Shown: piece by piece, positions 26,118-35,023 of the stretch | Layout: each line of letters opens with the position of its first letter | Position numbering within the stretch: the first letter of the stretch is position 1 | Notes under the pieces: generated by a model | Database searches by the model: none | Told to the model about the DNA's origin: nothing | Seen by the model: the letters and a program-made list of their open reading frames with translations, nothing else | DNA from: Xenococcus sp. PCC 7305 | GTDB taxonomy: Bacteria > Cyanobacteriota > Cyanobacteriia > Cyanobacteriales > Xenococcaceae | Length of the DNA: 36,379 nucleotides | Reading direction: 5' to 3' | Assembly: GCF_000332055.1 (NCBI RefSeq) | Contig: NZ_ALVZ01000171.1 | Location: 1-36,379 of the forward strand | Made by a program: the position numbers and the translations under genes

Positions 26118-26606
26118 ATGGCTACCAAATCATATTTTCGTTACTGGGACTTATTGGTCGAAAACTCTGATGGAAAGCCTATTCTCATCGTTGAGGTTAA
26201 AGGAAAAACCAACACATCTTCAGAATGGGCATCCAAACTGCGGCGAAATATCCTAGCACATGACAGTTTGCCCAAAACTCCCTATTTTTTAATAGTTTTC
26301 CCAGATAAATTTTATCTCTGGACTGATTCTAAAGTTGGGCAAAACGATAGAGAAGTTAAGGCAGGAGAGCCTAACTATATTGTTGATGCTTTTCCCATAC
26401 TCAAACCCTATCTTACAAAGGCAGAAGTCACAGTTGATCACCTCACAGGACAAAGCTTAGAACTGATTGTGGCATCTTGGCTTGGAGGGCTGATTCATTC
26501 TGATCAACCCTCAGAAGATTTAGATAAATCTCAATCTTGGTTAATTGATTCTGGATTATATGCGGATTTGGTTGGAGGTAAGATTGAGTATGAGGCCGTT
26601 GCGTGA
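26118..26606 (+). CDS. PD-(D/E)XK nuclease-like protein of unknown function
   Basis: This 162-residue protein has the core of the PD-(D/E)XK nuclease superfamily: an Asp in RYWDLLVEN (D11), then a strand ILIVEVKGK with E26-x-K28. It continues with KLRRNILAH and TPYFLIVFPDKFYLW, typical alternating helix and strand. Similar proteins occur in many copies in cyanobacterial genomes (recalled) but I know of no assigned function. The stop codon overlaps the start of the following PIN gene in GTGA, so the two are translationally coupled. ATG 26118 has no Shine-Dalgarno sequence. It could be a nuclease, an antitoxin-like partner, or part of a defence module; activity is inferred, not shown. Confidence 0.7.
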   Translation: MATKSYFRYWDLLVENSDGKPILIVEVKGKTNTSSEWASKLRRNILAHDSLPKTPYFLIVFPDKFYLWTDSKVGQNDREVKAGEPNYIVDAFPILKPYLTKAEVTVDHLTGQSLELIVASWLGGLIHSDQPSEDLDKSQSWLIDSGLYADLVGGKIEYEAVA

Positions 26607-27208
26607 ATATTTATGTTGAAACTAATTTTGCTTTAGAGCTAGTCTTTGAGCAAGAACAGTCCGAAAGTTGTGAACAGATTCTGCAACTTTGTGAGAGCAA
26701 CCGAGCACAATTGATTATTCCTGCCTATAGTCTTGCCGAACCTCATGAAAAGCTCAATCGTCAGGCAACTAGCCGTCGAAATCTCCAAAAGTTACTCAAT
26801 GATGAATTACGGCAACTTTCCCGTACGACATCTTATGCCAATCGGATTCGAAGCATTCAAGATATTGCTAGTTTGATGGTGCAAAGTAATGAGGAAGAAT
26901 GGCAACGTTTTGTTCAATATCGAGCTCAATTTCTTCGCATTGGTAACATTATTGCACTCAACATAGATATTTTGAGAGAAGCAGCATCTTATGAAAATAC
27001 TTATGACTTAAAATCACAAGATGCTATCGTCTATGCATCAGTTATCAGACATTTAAAGCATGATCAACCCCAGCAAGCATGTTTCCTCAATCGAAACTCA
27101 AAAGATTTTGATAATCCAGATATTATTGAAGAATTAAATGGATTTAACTGTAGGATGATCTTCCGATTCGATGATGGTTATAGTTTTATCCAATCTCAAT
27201 CTTCTTAG
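26603..27208 (+). CDS. PIN-domain protein, partner of the PD-(D/E)XK-like gene
   Basis: The 201-residue protein has PIN-nuclease hallmarks. MNIYVETNF has Glu (E6) where most PIN domains have Asp. YSLAEPHEK contributes E46, SQDAIVYASVI contributes D140, and NRNSKDFDNPD contributes D168 and D170. The central part is longer than in VapC toxins and mostly helical. The GTG start at 26603 overlaps the previous stop by 3 nt, so it is co-translated with the PD-(D/E)XK-like protein. The four-acidic-residue set suggests a working metal-dependent ribonuclease, with an altered first ligand. Two predicted nucleases in one operon do not match a standard toxin-antitoxin pair. Confidence 0.75.
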   Translation: MNIYVETNFALELVFEQEQSESCEQILQLCESNRAQLIIPAYSLAEPHEKLNRQATSRRNLQKLLNDELRQLSRTTSYANRIRSIQDIASLMVQSNEEEWQRFVQYRAQFLRIGNIIALNIDILREAASYENTYDLKSQDAIVYASVIRHLKHDQPQQACFLNRNSKDFDNPDIIEELNGFNCRMIFRFDDGYSFIQSQSS

Positions 27209-27223
27209 CAATCAGCTTTGCTA
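27206..27223 (+). terminator. Hairpin overlapping the PIN gene stop codon
   Basis: TAGCAA (27206-27211) and TTGCTA (27218-27223) form a 6-bp stem around TCAGCT, followed by T-rich DNA to the convergent pmbA end. The first three bases are the PIN stop codon. It may serve as an intrinsic terminator. Confidence 0.4.
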
Positions 27224-27252
27224 GCAGTTTTGTCTGGTTTTTCATAGTTTTT

Positions 27253-28554
27253 TTACTCTCTAGAGGCGACTCCTAAACCGGCAAATAGAATATAGGGTAA
27301 ATAGGAACTTCCACCAACCCAGTAAGCGCGATCGCTCAAATCTACCAAATCATTAAAAGCTTCAAAAATATTGCCCGCTACCATTGTATTTTTGACTCGG
27401 CCAACAATTTTGCCTTGTTCGACTTTGTAACCCAAATCCAAATTGACAGAAAACTCTCCTGCTAATTGATTAGATTGCCCCGCACCCAATACCTGATCGA
27501 CAATAATGCCTTCTTCCATCCCGGCAATCAGCTCCGCCAAACTGCTATTCCCAGAGCTCATACAAAGGTTGACTAAACTAGGACCAGGACGAGACAATCC
27601 GCCACGGAAACCATTCCCCGTAGAAGTTGTTCCCCCACGAGCAGCCCAACGACGATCCCAATAAAATTGTTTGACGATGCCATTTTCTACTAAAAGTTTC
27701 TTCTGGGTAGGAGTTCCCTCGTCATCAAACTGACAAGCTGAGACGCCAAACGTGGGATCTTCGGTGAGAGTCAAACGCTCATCAAAAACTTTTGACCCGA
27801 GTTTTTCAATCAAAGGAGAAGCCTTCTGAACTACTGCCTGCCCCGACAAAATGGTCTTGAACAAGCGCCCGATCGCCATTGCCGCGGCCAAAGGGGTAAA
27901 TAAGACAGGATAAGTTCCGCTGGAGATAGTCGCATTATGTTCTGCATTTTGATATTTACCAACCAGATCTGTGACCAAACCATTATAATCAGGCTCTTTT
28001 TCTCGGGTAACTTCAAAGGCATAAGCCTGTAAAAAATCTTCTCCCCGCACCAAATTGCCCGAGAGACTAGCACTAATGCCCTGGTCACTTTGTTGAGCGT
28101 AGGTGTTGGTCGTGGTGGCTAGTTGAACCTGAGTTGCTCCAAGATTAAAACTCGTATCGACTAAAATATCCGGATTATATTCATGAACTTTGGCAATGAG
28201 CTCTTCCCCAATGTTCACTAGTTTTTCTGTACTAGGCAGTTGATAATCACTAGCCTCAGAACTTAACTGAACATTACTCGCAAAATCAAATTCGACAGGA
28301 TCGGAGATGGCTGCCGTCGCGATCGCAGCTTCCACCAGATCATCTAAGCGAGTTAGATCACTAGCACTAGCAAAACCCAATTTGCCATCGGCAATCACTC
28401 TGAGGGCAATTCCTTCTACAGCCTTAGTTTCCAAAGATTTCAAGCGATTATTGGCAAACTCAATGGGAGTATCCTGACTTGCAAGGTAATATACTTCTGC
28501 TTCAATATTTTTTTTCTTTGCCAGATCGATGACTTGTTCTAAATAATTATTCAT
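27253..28554 (-). CDS. pmbA: PmbA/TldE family metalloprotease subunit
   Basis: TldD and PmbA (TldE) form a heterodimeric protease in which TldD carries the zinc site. The complex processes peptides such as microcin B17 precursors and degrades the CcdA antitoxin in E. coli (known). This 433-residue protein has the family fold, with a long N-terminal domain and C-terminal blocks LVENGIVKQFYWDRRWA, GLSRPGPSLVNL and QLAGEFSVNLDLGYKVEQGK. It lacks HExxxH, as expected for PmbA. Its partner tldD lies 2.4 kb away on the same strand, with glyS between them in the opposite direction. It diverges from glyS. Confidence 0.93.
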   Translation of the reverse strand: MNNYLEQVIDLAKKKNIEAEVYYLASQDTPIEFANNRLKSLETKAVEGIALRVIADGKLGFASASDLTRLDDLVEAAIATAAISDPVEFDFASNVQLSSEASDYQLPSTEKLVNIGEELIAKVHEYNPDILVDTSFNLGATQVQLATTTNTYAQQSDQGISASLSGNLVRGEDFLQAYAFEVTREKEPDYNGLVTDLVGKYQNAEHNATISSGTYPVLFTPLAAAMAIGRLFKTILSGQAVVQKASPLIEKLGSKVFDERLTLTEDPTFGVSACQFDDEGTPTQKKLLVENGIVKQFYWDRRWAARGGTTSTGNGFRGGLSRPGPSLVNLCMSSGNSSLAELIAGMEEGIIVDQVLGAGQSNQLAGEFSVNLDLGYKVEQGKIVGRVKNTMVAGNIFEAFNDLVDLSDRAYWVGGSSYLPYILFAGLGVASRE

Positions 28555-28747
28555 TTATTGGTTTGTAAAGGCTAATGACTTATCTCCTCGATAGTCTATC
28601 AATATTATTCTGTTCGAAACAAAGCTGCAAAAATACCGGCTAAACAAGATTATGAGTGTGGTATTTCTATGGCCAGATTATCGAGTAGTTTCAACTATCA
28701 ATAAACTGCTATTCTGTTGTAACTGGATGGTTATAGCAAGTTTTATT

Positions 28748-30889
28748 ATGGTTGATTTTTTATTGGAAGTTGGAGTTGAAGAATTGCCCGCTGATTTCGT
28801 CGGCAGTGCGATCGCACAATGGCAGGCAAGAATTCCTCAAAGTTTGGCCGCAGAATTTTTAACGCCTCAAAGTATTGACGTTTACGGAACACCCCGTCGT
28901 TTAGCTGTCTTGATTCAAGGATTACCCAGCAAACAATCAGATCGCGAAGAAGAAATTAAAGGGCCCCCCGCTAGGGCCGCCTTCAAAGACGGAAATCCCA
29001 CCAAAGCAGCGGAGGGGTTTGCGCGCAAACAAGGAGTAGCTGTGAGCGATTTGGAACTGCGAGACACCGACAAGGGAGAGTTTGTTTTTATTCAGAAACA
29101 AATATCTGGTCAAGCAATCACCGAAATTCTACCCGGATTATGTCGGCAATGGATCACAGGATTGGAAGGGAAAAGGTTTATGCGTTGGGGTGATGGAGAT
29201 ATGCGATTTCCTCGGCCAATTCGTTGGTTAGTGGCATTACTCGACGATGCGATCCTGCCTTTGGAGTTGGTCAATGGCTCAGAAAAGATCACAAGCGATC
29301 GCCTTTCCCGGGGTCATCGAGTTCTACATCCCGAATCAATATCTTTGACCCAGGCAGCAGATTATGTAACCGCCTTGCGCCAAGGCTTTGTCGAAGTAGA
29401 TTCCCAGCGTAGAAAACAGAAAATAGAACAAGATATTGCCGCAGTTGCCCAGGAAATTGCCGGAGAAGCGGAGGTTTATCCTGAATTGCTAGAAGAAGTT
29501 GTCAATTTAGTTGAATATCCCACCGCGGTAGTTGGCAAGTTTGAGCCGGCATTTCTCGATTTGCCAACGGAGGTCATTTCCACCGTGATGGTGACTCACC
29601 AACGCTACTTTCCGATTAAAAAGCAAGATTCACCGGCGCTGTTACCAAATTTTATTACTATTTCTAACGGCGATCCCCAGCAATCTGAGGCGATCGCAGA
29701 AGGTAATGGTCGAGTGATTAGAGCTAGGTTAGCCGATGCCCAATTCTTTTATAAAGCAGACTGTGATGAACATTTAGATACTTATTTACCTCAATTAGAA
29801 ACCGTTACTTTCCAAGAACAATTGGGGACAATGCGCGATAAAGTAGATCGCATTATGGAAGTGTCCAATGCGATCGCAGCCCAGCTAGAAATCACCGAAG
29901 AGCAAAAAAAAGACATTGAAAGTACGGCGTTACTTTGCAAAGCAGATCTGGTCACGCAAATGGTCTATGAATTCCCTGAATTGCAGGGGGTCATGGGGGA
30001 AAAATATGCTTTGGTTAGTGGAGAAAATGCAACTGTCGCGAAAGGTATTTTTGAGCATTATTTACCAAGAGGTGCAGATGATATTATGCCCGAAACCTTG
30101 AATGGTCAAGTAGTCGGTCTGGCAGATCGCTTGGATAGCTTAGTTAGTATTTTTGGCTTGGGGATGATTCCCACTGGTTCTTCCGATCCTTTTGCTTTGC
30201 GCAGAGCGGCCAACGGTGTTGTCAATATTATTTGGTCTGCCAATTTAGAAGTAAATATTCAGGAATTGCTGCAACAAGGAGCCAATGAATTTCTGGCTTC
30301 TCATCAAGATCAAGCATCCCCTTTAGATGCTCTCCAAGAATTTTTTATGCAACGTCTTCGTACTCTTTTGCAGGATGAAAAAAATATTGATTACGATTTA
30401 GTAAATGCCATTTTGGGAGAAGCCGATGCTGAGTATACAAACAGAGCTTTGACCAATCTTTTGGATGTTCGCGATCGCGCCTTGTTCCTCCAAGCAATCA
30501 GGCTTAATAGTCAGTTAGACAATATTTATGAAACTGTCAATCGTTCTACTAGATTGGCAAGCAAAGGAGACTTAGATACCCAACAATTAGATCCTCAAGC
30601 GGTAATCAATTGCGATTTATTTGAATCTCCCGCTGAAGAGTCTTTCTATAATGCTTTAGTGAAATTACTTCCCCAAACAGAATTTGCTTTAGCTACCAGA
30701 AATTATCAAATACTAGTTGATGGGTTGAGTGATCTTGCTCCTAAAGTTGGTCAGTTTTTCGACGGTGAAAATAGTGTTTTAGTCATGGCTGAAGATGAAA
30801 ATATTAAAAACAATCGTCTCAACTTACTCGGTTTGTTGCGCAATCATGCCAGGGTGTTAGCTGATTTTGGGGCGATCGTAAAGAGCTAA
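28748..30889 (+). CDS. glyS: Glycyl-tRNA synthetase beta subunit
   Basis: In the bacterial alpha2-beta2 enzyme the beta subunit binds tRNA-Gly, while GlyQ performs activation. The product starts [20 protein letters not shown], the universal GlyS beginning, so I place the start at 28748, although the frame is open 96 nt further upstream from 28652. Further family landmarks are [41 protein letters not shown] and [15 protein letters not shown]. The resulting length of 713 residues is normal. glyQ is not in this window, as is usual in cyanobacteria, where the two genes are unlinked. The gene sits between pmbA and tldD, both on the opposite strand. Confidence 0.96.
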   Translation: MVDFLLEVGVEELPADFVGSAIAQWQARIPQSLAAEFLTPQSIDVYGTPRRLAVLIQGLPSKQSDREEEIKGPPARAAFKDGNPTKAAEGFARKQGVAVSDLELRDTDKGEFVFIQKQISGQAITEILPGLCRQWITGLEGKRFMRWGDGDMRFPRPIRWLVALLDDAILPLELVNGSEKITSDRLSRGHRVLHPESISLTQAADYVTALRQGFVEVDSQRRKQKIEQDIAAVAQEIAGEAEVYPELLEEVVNLVEYPTAVVGKFEPAFLDLPTEVISTVMVTHQRYFPIKKQDSPALLPNFITISNGDPQQSEAIAEGNGRVIRARLADAQFFYKADCDEHLDTYLPQLETVTFQEQLGTMRDKVDRIMEVSNAIAAQLEITEEQKKDIESTALLCKADLVTQMVYEFPELQGVMGEKYALVSGENATVAKGIFEHYLPRGADDIMPETLNGQVVGLADRLDSLVSIFGLGMIPTGSSDPFALRRAANGVVNIIWSANLEVNIQELLQQGANEFLASHQDQASPLDALQEFFMQRLRTLLQDEKNIDYDLVNAILGEADAEYTNRALTNLLDVRDRALFLQAIRLNSQLDNIYETVNRSTRLASKGDLDTQQLDPQAVINCDLFESPAEESFYNALVKLLPQTEFALATRNYQILVDGLSDLAPKVGQFFDGENSVLVMAEDENIKNNRLNLLGLLRNHARVLADFGAIVKS

Positions 30890-30907
30890 TGAGCTTTACT
30901 TCTAAAC

Positions 30908-30935
30908 TTCTGCCTTCTGCCCTCTGCCCTCTGCC
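30908..30935. repeat. Heptad array (TTCTGCC/CTCTGCC type), 4 units
   Basis: TTCTGCC twice and CTCTGCC twice lie 19 nt after the glyS stop, in the short gap before the convergent tldD. The reverse complement, GGCAGAG, is the unit of the array near the right edge (36257-36349). Confidence 0.85.
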
Positions 30936-30940
30936 TTAGC

Positions 30941-32428
30941 TTACTTGGCTCTACCCACATGAATATCTCTCACCCTAACAGGGACACAGGCATGGGTCAT
31001 TTGAGCTATTTGCATGGGCTCACCTTTGCCACACATATTAGTCCCACATTGCTGCAATTCTGACTCATCGCCGATCGCATCTACCTGATTCCAAAAATCA
31101 GTTGTCATACTGTGATAAGTCACATTTTTGAGCATGCCGACAATCTTGCCTTTTTCAACTTTCCAGAAGGCATCACCACCAAATTGGAAATTACGCCGCT
31201 GCTGATCGATGGAAAAACTGCCAATGCCATCGATTAAAATTCCCTCTTCTGTCTCTGCGATCATCTCGGCTAAACTAGCAGTGTTGCTCCCCCCTGGTTT
31301 TCCTGGCTCCAGACCAAGATTGGGGATTCGCACCATCGGCACACTAGACCAACTATCGGCAAAGGCACTGCCATTGCTACTGCCTCGGCCCAATCTATAG
31401 GCGGTTTCCCGATCAGTTAGGTAATCATTAAGAATCCCATCTTTCACTACATACCATTTTTGTGCGGGTACACCCTCATCATCATAGGCGAGAGTACTTC
31501 TTCCCTTATTCTGGGTACGATCTGCCACAAAATTGACCCAAGGAGCAGCATATTGAAGATTTTGCCATTTGTCTGTAGTTGCAAAACTAGTTCCTGCAAA
31601 ATTGGATTCATAACCGTAAACCCGATCTAATTCGGTTGGATGCCCCACTGATTCATGAATAGTCAAAAAGAGGTTGGTAGGTTTGAGAATCAAAGTTGTT
31701 TTCTTGTCGAGATCCCATTGTGGTGCCTGGACTTTGGCGATCGCCTCTGTGGCAACTCGTTCGACATTGGCAAGTAAATCATCTGGATTAATATGTTCGT
31801 AACCAATATTTAAGGGCGGACGTTCATAACTGCGTTCTTGAGCATCACCATTAGCGATCGCAGTACAACCAAAACCCCCATAACTACGATAGAAAGTTTG
31901 GTCGATTAATGAGCCTTCGGTCGAGGCAAATACTTTATTTTCCTGGGAAAAACTCAGGAAAGAGGCAGCTTTTTTAATACCCTGGTCGCCATAGCTTAAA
32001 AGGCGATCATTAATCTCTAATAATAATTCAGCTTTTTCCCCAATGGAAATCGTAAAAGGATCGATCCCAATAGGAGTAATATACTGGTCCTGGTAAGCGT
32101 CTACCGGAACTAATCGCACAGGTTCTTGTTGACTTAAACGACTTCCCTTGGCAATCTCAACCGCTAGATTTACAATCCTGGTTACTTCCTCGGCCGTTTT
32201 TCGATGGGAAGCGGCAAAACCCCAAGCTCCATCTAAGAGCACTCGCACCCCAAACCCAGAGCTATCATTATCCGCAAGATTTTTCAAAGAGCGATCGCGC
32301 GCGGATAATCTTTGATTGCGATATTTACAAAGGCGGATATCGCCATATTCGCAGCCAGCTTGACGAATCAGATTCACCGCCAGGTTAGCCAGTTCTTGAG
32401 TTGTGAGATGAGGGGGTGCTTGTACCAT
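30941..32428 (-). CDS. tldD: TldD family zinc metalloprotease subunit
   Basis: TldD is the catalytic partner of PmbA. The zinc-binding HExxxH motif is present in LTIHESVGHPTELDRVYGYE, and the downstream NMCGKGEPMQIAQMTHACVP supplies the conserved C-terminal cysteine region. I take the start as ATG 32428 (MVQAPPHLTTQELANLAVNL), giving 495 residues. The frame stays open to 32548, but that would overlap the upstream kinase/ATPase gene, and the extra 40 residues look untypical. It converges with glyS. The 82-nt gap to the upstream kinase/ATPase gene allows co-transcription. Its peptide substrate in cyanobacteria is not known from this sequence. Confidence 0.93.
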   Translation of the reverse strand: MVQAPPHLTTQELANLAVNLIRQAGCEYGDIRLCKYRNQRLSARDRSLKNLADNDSSGFGVRVLLDGAWGFAASHRKTAEEVTRIVNLAVEIAKGSRLSQQEPVRLVPVDAYQDQYITPIGIDPFTISIGEKAELLLEINDRLLSYGDQGIKKAASFLSFSQENKVFASTEGSLIDQTFYRSYGGFGCTAIANGDAQERSYERPPLNIGYEHINPDDLLANVERVATEAIAKVQAPQWDLDKKTTLILKPTNLFLTIHESVGHPTELDRVYGYESNFAGTSFATTDKWQNLQYAAPWVNFVADRTQNKGRSTLAYDDEGVPAQKWYVVKDGILNDYLTDRETAYRLGRGSSNGSAFADSWSSVPMVRIPNLGLEPGKPGGSNTASLAEMIAETEEGILIDGIGSFSIDQQRRNFQFGGDAFWKVEKGKIVGMLKNVTYHSMTTDFWNQVDAIGDESELQQCGTNMCGKGEPMQIAQMTHACVPVRVRDIHVGRAK

Positions 32429-32510
32429 ATTAAAGTTTCGCTTGAGGAATCTGAGGATGGGGTGTTCAATACCTAACTTAATATAACAATCCTTCTGAGT
32501 TGATGTATCC

Positions 32511-34040
32511 TCAATTCTTCTGCAAAATTTCTGGTTCAGTAGCGCCAAATTTTCTAATCAAAGGTTTTTCCGCTTCGGTAAAAGCCTCAAATGATTTTTT
32601 TTGGGATTCTAACAGCTCAACAGTTGCATCAGAAATATCTCCAGTGCGAGCCCAAAGGCGATCGCGTAGTACTTGTTCTGGCGCAGTGCAGAAAATAATT
32701 TCGAGGGAAATTTGCTTAGTTTGAGCTTTAGCGATGACTGCTGTTCGTAAACTTTGGCGATCGTATTTAGCATCTAGAATCACTGTATAACCATAGCTAG
32801 CTAACTTGATGCCCAATTCCGATAATTTCCCATAGGTCTTGCGGCTCATGTCTGGAGTATAAATACTAGGATCTCCTGCCTGGTCTAAGGGCGTGCCCGA
32901 TAAATGTTTGCGCACCGCATCTGAGCGAATATGAATTGCCCCCAAACTATTTGCCAGTTGTTTGGCGACTGTAGTCTTCCCAGAACCCGATAAGCCAGAC
33001 ATGAGAAAGAGTTTTCCCTCATGGGGTCGGGTATATTGCCAAGCCAAACGGTAATAATTTTCTGCTTTGGCTCCTGCGTGAAGTTGTTTCTGCTCTGGCA
33101 AAGTGGGATTATCCCAGAGCCAAGAATTAATCTTGGCGCGAACATAAGCCTGTCGCGATAAATATAAAGGCAAGACGAACAAGCCATCCCAATCCCCAGT
33201 TCTTTCTATATAGCTATTGAGGAAAACATTAGCCAATTCTTGGTGTCCCGAAGCTTCGAGATCCATCATCAAAAAGGCCACGTCATACATAACGTCGACA
33301 AAGCGAAACTGCTCATTAAACTCAATGCAATCGAAAAGCTGAATTTTGTTCTGCCAAAAACAAATATTGTCCAGATGTAAATCACCGTGACATTCGCGAA
33401 TCCAATTATTTTCCTGCCTTTGTTTTAATGATGTAGCTTGTACAGTAAAAAAGCGATCGCTAAAGCTTTTCGTTTCCTCATATTGTTGTTGGGTTTGCAA
33501 GCTACCGATATATTTTTGGCTTTGTTGATAATTTTGGGCGATCGCATTTTGAAGTTGGGCAATATCTCCAAAACTGCGAATGTAATCACTAGTTTTAGCT
33601 CGCAAATGAACCTGAGCCACGATGCGGCCTAATTGAGCTACTAAATCCCTGGTCAGTTTCCCTTGTTTGAGCATATTACTTAACAGCGAATCCTGGGGAA
33701 ATTGACGCATTTTTAAAGCATATTCCTGAGCTTCTCCTGAGCCATCCAAGACAAATTTTTGTCCTATTTGAGTAATTGGTAATACTTCTAAATAAATTTC
33801 TGGAGCTAAACGATGATTTAATCGCAATTCTTCTTGGCAGAAATGATGTCTTGCCGCAAGAGTCGAGAAGTTGAGAAAACCCAAATTCACAGCTTTTTTA
33901 ACTTTGTAGACATAATCCCCTGTTAAGAGAACATAGGAAATATGGGTTTGAATCAGCTTAATGGGTTCAGTAACTGGATGGGGATAAAACTCGGGTTGCA
34001 TCATGAGTTTTATGAGGTAGGGAAGGGCTTGCTGTAGCAT
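32511..34040 (-). CDS. Fusion of aminoglycoside-phosphotransferase-like kinase and P-loop ATPase/kinase
   Basis: The 509-residue protein has two kinase-type modules. Residues about 30-330 form an APH-like fold with HGDLHLDN (D220, N225) and LFDCIEF (D237), matching the Brenner-type catalytic and metal-binding residues. Residues about 342-500 form a P-loop domain with GLSGSGKTT (349-357) and an LDAKYDR segment, similar to gluconate- or zeta-toxin-like small kinases. This fusion is widespread in bacteria and usually annotated as a bifunctional aminoglycoside phosphotransferase/ATP-binding protein; real substrates are unknown. Antibiotic resistance should not be inferred. Later methionines (residues 13 and 14) are alternative starts. 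The tldD start lies 82 nt downstream. Confidence 0.87.
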   Translation of the reverse strand: MLQQALPYLIKLMMQPEFYPHPVTEPIKLIQTHISYVLLTGDYVYKVKKAVNLGFLNFSTLAARHHFCQEELRLNHRLAPEIYLEVLPITQIGQKFVLDGSGEAQEYALKMRQFPQDSLLSNMLKQGKLTRDLVAQLGRIVAQVHLRAKTSDYIRSFGDIAQLQNAIAQNYQQSQKYIGSLQTQQQYEETKSFSDRFFTVQATSLKQRQENNWIRECHGDLHLDNICFWQNKIQLFDCIEFNEQFRFVDVMYDVAFLMMDLEASGHQELANVFLNSYIERTGDWDGLFVLPLYLSRQAYVRAKINSWLWDNPTLPEQKQLHAGAKAENYYRLAWQYTRPHEGKLFLMSGLSGSGKTTVAKQLANSLGAIHIRSDAVRKHLSGTPLDQAGDPSIYTPDMSRKTYGKLSELGIKLASYGYTVILDAKYDRQSLRTAVIAKAQTKQISLEIIFCTAPEQVLRDRLWARTGDISDATVELLESQKKSFEAFTEAEKPLIRKFGATEPEILQKN

Positions 34041-34195
34041 GATTTATACCCCTATTCAAGTTTGTTGAAATTTGTCAAGATTTTTAACTCTCTAAAACTT
34101 CCTTCGTTAGCCTAATGGTAACAAGATTGACATTTTATTCGGCGATCCAACATGCTCTAAAGGCGATCGCGACAACATTAGAGGAGAATATTTTG

Positions 34196-35017
34196 ATGAG
34201 TCAACTCGTAATCTTATATCTTGGTTTCGTTACATCGTTGATTATAGGCGTCGGGTTTCTTCATTTACTGCCTCGTCTGGGTAAAATGGGTCAGGAGATT
34301 TCTGATTGGTTTTGCGCTGCTCCAGGCATCGATTTGGCATTAGCCTATTTTATGTTAGTACCTGTGACTGTCGGCTCTCTAGCATCAGGCTGGCAAGGAC
34401 TAGGAATTGCGTTGTTAGCCGAATTAACTACCCTCTGGCTCTGGATTTTTGCCCATGAATTGACTCATGCCCAGGAATTGCAGCAAGCCAATATTCATCG
34501 CACTTTAGGTAGCATAGTTGGCAAATGGCAAAATCATTTAGCCGTTTGGATTACGGCCTTAGCAGTCCCTCTTTTTTGGTTAGTTCGTTTTACTGAGGTG
34601 ATTGTTTATCCTCCTCTAACCAAATTAATCAAATTACCCAAATATGATGCGAAGGACTGGGTAAATGTTTCAAGAAATAAGTTTGAAGGTTTAGTTGGAT
34701 ATGATTTGATCTGGTGTCTATATTGTGATTGGATGACTGGAGTTTGGTCATTAGGCACCGAAATGTTACGCAATGTTGAATCTTTCTGGTGCCCAATTCG
34801 CTTTTATTCTGAGAAAAAATGTGAAAATTGCCAGCTCGATTTTCCCGATGTTGACAATGGCTGGGTGCCAGCGAATGGGACAGTAAAAGATGTGACAAAA
34901 GTTTTAGAAGCTAAATATACGCCCTCCCAAGAAGAGCGAGCTTGGTTTGGTCATCCCTGTCGGGGTTCCTCAGAGGAATCTGCTGACAATCAGCAACGAA
35001 CATCAGTAGATGTTTAA
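34196..35017 (+). CDS. Membrane protein with HExxH motif and C-terminal cysteine cluster, unknown function
   Basis: Starting at ATG 34196, which follows GAGGAG (34181-34186) by 9 nt, the product is 273 residues. An upstream ATG at 34115 is possible but less likely. Hydrophobic segments occur at about residues 3-24, 45-64, 68-86 and 113-140. At the end of the third lies FAHELTHAQE, an HExxH motif (H87-H91) like that of membrane-embedded zinc metalloproteases. The soluble C-terminal half contains LIWCLYCDW, FWCPIRFY and KKCENCQLDFPD, five cysteines able to bind metal, followed by DNGWVPANGTV. I recall similar unnamed cyanobacterial proteins but no function. Its stop is 6 nt from the stop of the convergent hydrolase gene. 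Confidence 0.7.
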   Translation: MSQLVILYLGFVTSLIIGVGFLHLLPRLGKMGQEISDWFCAAPGIDLALAYFMLVPVTVGSLASGWQGLGIALLAELTTLWLWIFAHELTHAQELQQANIHRTLGSIVGKWQNHLAVWITALAVPLFWLVRFTEVIVYPPLTKLIKLPKYDAKDWVNVSRNKFEGLVGYDLIWCLYCDWMTGVWSLGTEMLRNVESFWCPIRFYSEKKCENCQLDFPDVDNGWVPANGTVKDVTKVLEAKYTPSQEERAWFGHPCRGSSEESADNQQRTSVDV

Positions 35018-35023
35018 GACGCT

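Noticed and set aside
27831-28088. 85-codon frame antiparallel in frame to pmbA coding sequence
   Set aside because: It lies wholly within pmbA on the same strand in a different frame, with no initiation signal or recognisable protein.
28652-28747. Extended 32-residue N-terminus for GlyS
   Set aside because: GlyS proteins begin at the [14 protein letters not shown] equivalent; the upstream codons show no family similarity.
32429-32548. Extended 40-residue N-terminus for TldD
   Set aside because: It would overlap the end of the kinase/ATPase gene on the same strand, and MVQAPPHL fits the family start.
32511-34040. Aminoglycoside resistance gene
   Set aside because: The APH-like fold is fused to a P-loop domain in a widespread chromosomal family with no demonstrated link to antibiotics.
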